NCBI GenBank assembly: GCA_937903155.1
Contig: CALCZU010000021.1
Span: forward strand, 1-9,338
Length of the DNA stretch: 9,338 nucleotides
Direction: 5' to 3'
Source of the DNA: an uncultured Bdellovibrionales bacterium
GTDB taxonomy: Bacteria > Bdellovibrionota > FAC87 > UBA2466
The notes beneath the pieces are model-generated. The model saw nothing but the letters and a program-made list of their open reading frames with translations, had not been told where the DNA came from and did not search any database. How positions within the stretch are numbered: position 1 is the stretch's first letter; each line of letters starts with the position of its first letter. Both the position numbers and the translations under genes were made by a program. Below are positions 6,501 through 9,338 of this stretch, one piece after another.

Positions 6501-6555
6501 GGAGCGTCCCGGCTCCATCCGGCTTCACTTCGTTACGCCGGACAAGCTCTTTTTT
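6501..6555 (+). terminator. Terminator-like stem with alternative pairings and T6 tail
   Basis: GAGC plus GTCC-C-GGC (6502-6513) can pair with GCCGGAC-AA-GCTC (6537-6549), giving about 11 bp with two small bulges, followed at once by TTTTTT (6550-6555). Two competing hairpins use the same bases: GGAGC/GCTCC (6501-6505 with 6512-6516) and TCCGGC/GCCGGA (6518-6523 with 6537-6542). The T-tract is downstream only on the plus strand. No plus-strand gene lies between here and 4792, so it would end an unseen transcript or act as a leader attenuator before mazG, 45 nt away. Confidence 0.45.
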
Positions 6556-6561
6556 ACCCTG

Positions 6562-6591
6562 TTGAATGAGGGACGGAGGTCGGGTTATACG
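6562..6591 (+). promoter_or_regulatory. Candidate mazG promoter
   Basis: TTGAAT (6562-6567) and TATACG (6586-6591) are separated by 18 bp; each matches the sigma-70 consensus at 4 of 6 positions. Transcription would begin within a few bases of the mazG ATG at 6600, giving a nearly leaderless mRNA. This is consistent with the lack of a ribosome binding site at usual spacing. Confidence 0.35.
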
Positions 6592-6599
6592 ATGATTCT

Positions 6600-7358
6600 A
6601 TGAAATCTGAGCTTGTTGCCATTCAAAATCTTTTAAAAGTCGTTCATGCGTTGAGAACGAAATGTCCTTGGGACAAAAAGCAGACGCATAAAAGTTTGGT
6701 GCGGTATCTTTTAGAAGAAGCCCATGAAGCCGCAGAGGCAATTCAAGAGGGTGATTTTAAAAACATTAAAGAAGAACTCGGGGATGTTCTTTTGCAGGTC
6801 GTTTTGCATTCCGAAATTGCGCAGGAGAAAAAAAAATTCAGCTTCGAAGAAGTGTGCAATACGATTTCTGAGAAAATGGTCAGACGCCACCCTCATGTTT
6901 TTGGGGGAGAGAAAAGTCCTAAGAATAATTCAAAACGGTGGTCCGAACTCAAAGCAAAGGAAAAACCCGAGCGGGCCTTGCTTGAAGGGACGCCGACGTC
7001 GCTCCCTGCCTTGATCCTCGCCCAGCGCTATGGAGAGATTGCGTCGTCGGTCGGCTACGACTGGACGAATACAAAATCTCTCATAAGCAAAGTTAAAGAG
7101 GAGCTTTTTGAACTTGAAGTCGAAATCAAAAAGAAGAAAACCAAAAATGCCGAAATGGAATTAGGTGATCTCCTTTTCACGATCACAAATCTTGCGCGTC
7201 ATCTTAAAATCGATTCTGAAGCTGCTTTGCGAAAAAGTTCGAAGAAGTTCAAAGTCCGCATTGAAAAAGTCGAGTCCAAGTTCAAAGCTAAGGGCAAAAA
7301 ACTCAAAGACTGTACGCCCGAAGAACTCGACCTGGCTTGGCAACAAGTCAAAAAATAA
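6600..7358 (+). CDS. mazG: Nucleoside triphosphate pyrophosphohydrolase MazG
   Basis: A 252-residue protein matching full-length two-domain MazG (E. coli 263). It hydrolyses NTPs and dNTPs to monophosphates and pyrophosphate, clearing non-canonical nucleotides and affecting stress alarmone levels. The N-terminal domain has CPWDKKQTH (22-30), the magnesium-binding EEAHE (39-43) and EELGD (58-62), and RRHPHVF (95-101). The linker LPALILAQRYGEIASSVGYD (135-154) leads to the second domain with EELFE (167-171) and ELGD (187-190), so both domains keep EExxE...ExxD. The end LDLAWQQVKK is the standard MazG terminus. The usual Asn before KF near the end is Ser. No Shine-Dalgarno sequence is close: GGAGG at 6575-6579 is 20 nt away. 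A 3-codon reading frame (ATG at 6592, TGA at 6601) overlaps the start. No toxin-antitoxin genes adjoin it, so this is the housekeeping enzyme. Confidence 0.95.
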   Translation: MKSELVAIQNLLKVVHALRTKCPWDKKQTHKSLVRYLLEEAHEAAEAIQEGDFKNIKEELGDVLLQVVLHSEIAQEKKKFSFEEVCNTISEKMVRRHPHVFGGEKSPKNNSKRWSELKAKEKPERALLEGTPTSLPALILAQRYGEIASSVGYDWTNTKSLISKVKEELFELEVEIKKKKTKNAEMELGDLLFTITNLARHLKIDSEAALRKSSKKFKVRIEKVESKFKAKGKKLKDCTPEELDLAWQQVKK

Positions 7359-7405
7359 AGGGGTCATTGAGCACCTCATTCCCAGTAAAATTTTCAAAAG
7401 TGTTT

Positions 7406-7431
7406 CAAAGCGGAGCGGTTTTGTTTTTTTT
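7406..7431 (+). terminator. Weak candidate terminator of mazG
   Basis: CAAAGC (7406-7411) pairs with GTTTTG (7418-7423) through one G-T wobble over a 6-nt loop, followed by eight T (7424-7431). The stem is weak and A/T-rich, but the T-tract is the longest in the window and lies 48 nt after the mazG stop. Confidence 0.35.
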
Positions 7432-7484
7432 CCGCACTGAAATTAAAAATGACGTTTGCGGTCATTGGCATGTTCTTCGCTAAC

Positions 7485-7590
7485 TTGAGGAATCGAGGTA
7501 GGGGTGAGTGCTCAAACCTCAATACAAATTAGAAGGCTGCCTCTTGAAGAACTAACCAGGCTCTCAAACCACTGAGAGAGGCAGCCTTCT
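7485..7590 (+). other. Structured non-coding region with a perfect 14-bp inverted repeat
   Basis: AGAAGGCTGCCTCT (7531-7544) is perfectly complementary to AGAGGCAGCCTTCT (7577-7590) across a 32-nt loop. Inside the loop CTCTCA (7561-7566) pairs with TGAGAG (7573-7578) and competes for two bases of the outer arm. Immediately upstream TTGAGG (7485-7490) pairs with CCTCAA (7517-7522), with an alternative GAGGT/ACCTC pairing (7495-7499 with 7516-7520). The element ends 12 nt before the ATG of the small gene at 7603, so it is either its structured leader or a separate small RNA. Only a poor T-rich tail (TTCTTT) follows. No convincing promoter was found in 7440-7530, and no known RNA family was recognised. 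The rest of the 7359-7602 gap holds only the candidate mazG terminator. Confidence 0.5.
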
Positions 7591-7602
7591 TTACCTAAAT
7601 TT

Positions 7603-7953
7603 ATGACGGTCACCCGAGAAAAACAGGCGCTCATTCATTACCTATTGCACCTGCAGGGCGAACCCGCGTTGAACGCGGAACTGGTCGAGATGGGAAAAAA
7701 CTTTCTTGAGTTGCGCTGGGCAGAGATCGAAGAGAACCTAGGCGAAATTAAACGTTGGGCGGATCGAGGTGTTTTAAGAGAAATTTGGCTGAGTTTTTTT
7801 GAGCCGGTCGTGATTAAATTTGAGTCTGATAATCTCTCGAAAAGCTTTTTAGTTTTTCTTCTCAATAATACTTTAGCGCGGGATTTTTTAACGGAACATT
7901 GTCACGAAAATATTTTTGAAGTCATTGAATCCCAACTTCGTTTGCTTTCATAA
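7603..7953 (+). CDS. Small hypothetical protein
   Basis: An unrecognised 116-residue soluble protein with no signal peptide, membrane helix or known motif. It appears almost entirely helical: an amphipathic first half (8-55, including LELRWAEIEENLGEIKRWAD) and a second half rich in Leu, Phe and Asn (65-116, including SKSFLVFLLNNTLARDF). The charge pattern and gene-like codon use suggest a real gene, although no family was recognised. No ribosome binding site precedes the ATG; the 14-bp inverted repeat ends 12 nt upstream and could mask or control initiation. An internal ATG at 7690 (residue 30) is an alternative start. Its last 32 bases overlap the 3' end of the minus-strand membrane protein gene, so the two transcripts must be partly antisense. 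Confidence 0.55.
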   Translation: MTVTREKQALIHYLLHLQGEPALNAELVEMGKNFLELRWAEIEENLGEIKRWADRGVLREIWLSFFEPVVIKFESDNLSKSFLVFLLNNTLARDFLTEHCHENIFEVIESQLRLLS

Positions 7954-8896
7954 CTTTTGTTTTGAGGTTTAATTTTCCACCGAGTCTAAAAGTACAGAGT
8001 GCCCACAAAGTCATCGCCCCTGCCTGCAAAAGGTGGTGTGCAAATGCCAATGCTAGAGCGTCTGAGACACCGATTCCAAACTTAGAAACTCCGTACGAAA
8101 AAGCCGCTTCGAAGGCTCCAATATTTGCGACCGAGAGCGGAACCATCACCCCTAAATTCACAATGCACATGATGTAAATGCACTTTGTAAACTCGAGCGG
8201 AAAATTAGCGGAGTAGAGAACCATCTGAATCGCGAGCGCCTCGCAAATCCAGACACAGAAAGCGAATGCAAGACTTGGAAGGGCAGCTTTGGGAGAGAGC
8301 AAAGGCCTCATCCCGAATAAAAATTCTTGAATCCAAACTTTAATCTTCGCTTTTATTTTTTCGGAAATTACAAAAAAACCAATCACGCCGATGAGAACAA
8401 TGGCTCCTACGACGTACAACGCAATCGACGAAGAATTACTTTCTTGTGATTGAAATGCCATCGCGCCTGAGAAAAATGCGATGCAGACGATGGAAAGCAG
8501 ATCTAAAATTTTATCCGTTGCCAAAAGCCCGATGGCGTTAGAGGGGGTCAAAGAGTTTTCAGTCTTTGCAGAAGAAAGAATGTAAACTTTGGCGACATCT
8601 CCCGCGCGTGCGGGCGCGAAGGAATTCAGAAATTGCCCTACAGAAACCGCCTTCGCTAGCACCTTAAAACTCAGCGTTTTATCTTTTGGGACGAGTGGCC
8701 AAGGGCGCAAAATCCAAAACAAGACTTGCAGCGCATTGAACAGGAACGCGAGTGCCAAGTACTGGGGATTCAAGCTGGATAAGGTTTTGCCAACTTGTTG
8801 AAAATCGATTTTACGAAAGAAGAAGACGGCCAGGACCACAAACACGACGACCGTACCAATGATAATTTTTGCTCGATGTTTTTTTTGAATTTCCAC
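7922..8896 (-). CDS. LPG-synthase-TM/UPF0104-family integral membrane protein
   Basis: A 324-residue polytopic inner-membrane protein with about seven or eight helices (for example 10-27, 45-63, 125-147, 157-177, 205-228, 238-256, 285-303). Family landmarks of the lysylphosphatidylglycerol synthase transmembrane region (PF03706, also called UPF0104 or AglD-like) are present in order: NSFAPARAGDVAKVYIL (91-107), TDKILDLLSI (127-136) and ANIGAFEAAF (257-266). There is no soluble aminoacyl-transferase domain, so it is not MprF. Stand-alone members are thought to act as lipid flippases or with glycosyltransferases; the substrate cannot be read from sequence. The start is a GTG at 8896, since the first internal Met is at residue 145, well inside the membrane domain; only a weak GGCAGA precedes it. 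The 3' end overlaps the small gene at 7603 tail-to-tail, and the 5' end diverges from the CBS gene across 45 bp. Confidence 0.85.
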   Translation of the reverse strand: MEIQKKHRAKIIIGTVVVFVVLAVFFFRKIDFQQVGKTLSSLNPQYLALAFLFNALQVLFWILRPWPLVPKDKTLSFKVLAKAVSVGQFLNSFAPARAGDVAKVYILSSAKTENSLTPSNAIGLLATDKILDLLSIVCIAFFSGAMAFQSQESNSSSIALYVVGAIVLIGVIGFFVISEKIKAKIKVWIQEFLFGMRPLLSPKAALPSLAFAFCVWICEALAIQMVLYSANFPLEFTKCIYIMCIVNLGVMVPLSVANIGAFEAAFSYGVSKFGIGVSDALALAFAHHLLQAGAMTLWALCTFRLGGKLNLKTKVMKANEVGIQ

Positions 8897-8897
8897 T

Positions 8898-8927
8898 CTG
8901 CCAAGGATAGTCGTTTTTTGGTATAAT
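8898..8927 (+). promoter_or_regulatory. Promoter of the CBS gene with near-symmetric -10
   Basis: A perfect TATAAT (8922-8927) lies 18 bp after CTGCCA (8898-8903, 4 of 6 matches). Transcription would start near 8934, leaving a leader of about 8 nt before the ATG at 8942. The opposite strand over the same bases reads TATTAT (8928-8923, 5 of 6 matches). It lies 26 nt upstream of the divergent GTG start at 8896, so the two genes may share one bidirectional -10 region. Confidence 0.55.
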
Positions 8928-8941
8928 AGACAAGCTTTCCT

Positions 8942-9338
8942 ATGAACCCCTTAAAATTAAAACGCAGCGTTCAACCCGAGTCCGTGCTTTCGTATTTGAA
9001 TCACGATTTCCCTTTGATTTATCGGGAGGAGACTGTTGAGGCCGTCTACGAAAAGTTCCGCAGAGTGGGACTGAAACACAAGATCATTTATCTTTATGTC
9101 GTCGATAAAAATAAAAAACTCTTAGGGGTTCTTCCCATCCGTCGCTTACTCATTTCACCACTCAACGCCGTCGTTAATGAACTGTATGTTCCAAATTGCG
9201 TTTCGCTTTCGAGTGAGATCAATGTTTCAGAAGCGCGAGAAGCGTTTGTTCGAAATAAATTTTTAGCGTTTCCAGTGGTTGATAAAGATCAGCACATCTT
9301 GGGAATTCTAGATATTGAAAGCTTTGCGGGCGATCTCG
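8942..9338 (+). CDS. CBS-domain protein, MgtE-like, 3' partial
   Basis: The frame is open from the ATG at 8942 to the window end; 132 residues are visible. After about 45 residues comes a pair of CBS repeats. The first contains IIYLYVVDKNKKLLGVLPIR, followed by RLLISPLNAVVNELY. The second contains VSEAREAFVRNKFLAFPVVD and DQHILGILDIESFAGDL. These closely follow the CBS pair of MgtE magnesium channels (YVVD...LxGVxxxRxLL and FPVVD...ILGIxDxE). MgtE normally carries about 130 residues of superhelical N domain before the CBS pair; here only a short segment precedes it. The gene may encode a shortened MgtE variant with a membrane domain beyond the window, or a stand-alone CBS regulator. CBS pairs bind adenine nucleotides or Mg2+. 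The start is supported by the promoter 14 nt upstream; there is no ribosome binding site. Confidence 0.8.
   Translation, partial: MNPLKLKRSVQPESVLSYLNHDFPLIYREETVEAVYEKFRRVGLKHKIIYLYVVDKNKKLLGVLPIRRLLISPLNAVVNELYVPNCVSLSSEINVSEAREAFVRNKFLAFPVVDKDQHILGILDIESFAGDL

Noticed and set aside
6600..7358. mazG as part of a mazEF toxin-antitoxin or phage-defence locus
   Set aside because: No toxin, antitoxin or defence gene adjoins it, and it is a full-length two-domain housekeeping MazG.
7410..7436. GCGGA/TCCGC hairpin as the mazG terminator
   Set aside because: The T-tract lies inside its loop instead of after the stem; the CAAAGC/GTTTTG pairing is the better candidate.
7551..7590. Resemblance to SRP (4.5S) RNA through AACCAGG and GCAGCC
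   Set aside because: The essential GGAA-type tetraloop and the conserved internal loop are missing; the shared words are short and part of the inverted repeat.
7481..7595. Integron attC site or MITE
   Set aside because: No matching RYYYAAC and GTTRRRY core sites, no integrase or transposase nearby, and no target duplication visible in the window.
7922..8896. MprF lysyl-phosphatidylglycerol synthase
   Set aside because: Only the membrane region is present; the C-terminal aminoacyl-transferase domain is absent.

Overview
The window reads as a stretch of chromosome from a Gram-negative bacterium of moderate GC content. It most resembles Bdellovibrionota or related former Deltaproteobacteria. 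This rests on gene content, not on any marker gene: one MotA/TolQ-type channel subunit followed by two different ExbD/TolR-type subunits (the Agl gliding-motor arrangement), an outer-membrane beta-barrel, several small lipoproteins including one with a choice-of-anchor-D/ASH-like domain, and a secreted neutral ceramidase. No phage, insertion sequence, CRISPR array, tRNA or rRNA was seen.

Layout. Bases 2-667 (+) hold the 3' part of an outer-membrane beta-barrel gene that enters from outside the window. A near-consensus sigma-70 promoter (715-743) then leads into a three-gene operon, 853-2679 (+): a MotA/TolQ/ExbB channel and two ExbD/TolR proteins, which together would form a proton-driven inner-membrane motor. 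A neutral/alkaline ceramidase follows (2798-4792, +). Tail-to-tail with it, 8 bp away, lies a minus-strand set: a DUF4442 hot-dog protein (4801-5253), an ASH-like lipoprotein (5276-5746) and an HExxH lipoprotein (5841-6419). The 180-bp divergent gap before mazG holds a terminator-like element facing mazG. mazG (6600-7358, +), a nucleoside triphosphate pyrophosphohydrolase, is followed by a weak terminator and then by a 244-bp gap with a strong 14-bp inverted repeat. This repeat directly precedes a small unrecognised gene (7603-7953, +). A minus-strand LPG-synthase-TM/UPF0104 membrane protein (7922-8896) overlaps the tail of that gene. It diverges from a CBS-domain gene (8942 to the window end, +) across a 45-bp promoter region with a nearly symmetric -10 box.

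How it works together. The clear functional unit is the motor operon, possibly linked to the beta-barrel upstream. In Myxococcus, AglR/AglQ/AglS drive gliding together with Glt envelope proteins that include outer-membrane beta-barrels; applying that here is inference. The remaining genes are envelope and lipid functions (ceramidase, lipoproteins, membrane protein) and housekeeping (MazG, CBS protein), with no single pathway evident.

A recurring feature is that several genes (ceramidase, mazG, the CBS gene, DUF4442) lack a Shine-Dalgarno sequence but have a -10-like box 4-14 nt before the start codon. This suggests leaderless or near-leaderless mRNAs, whereas the motor genes and the HExxH lipoprotein have good ribosome binding sites. 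The least explained sequence is in the non-coding hairpins at 6501-6555 and 7485-7590.
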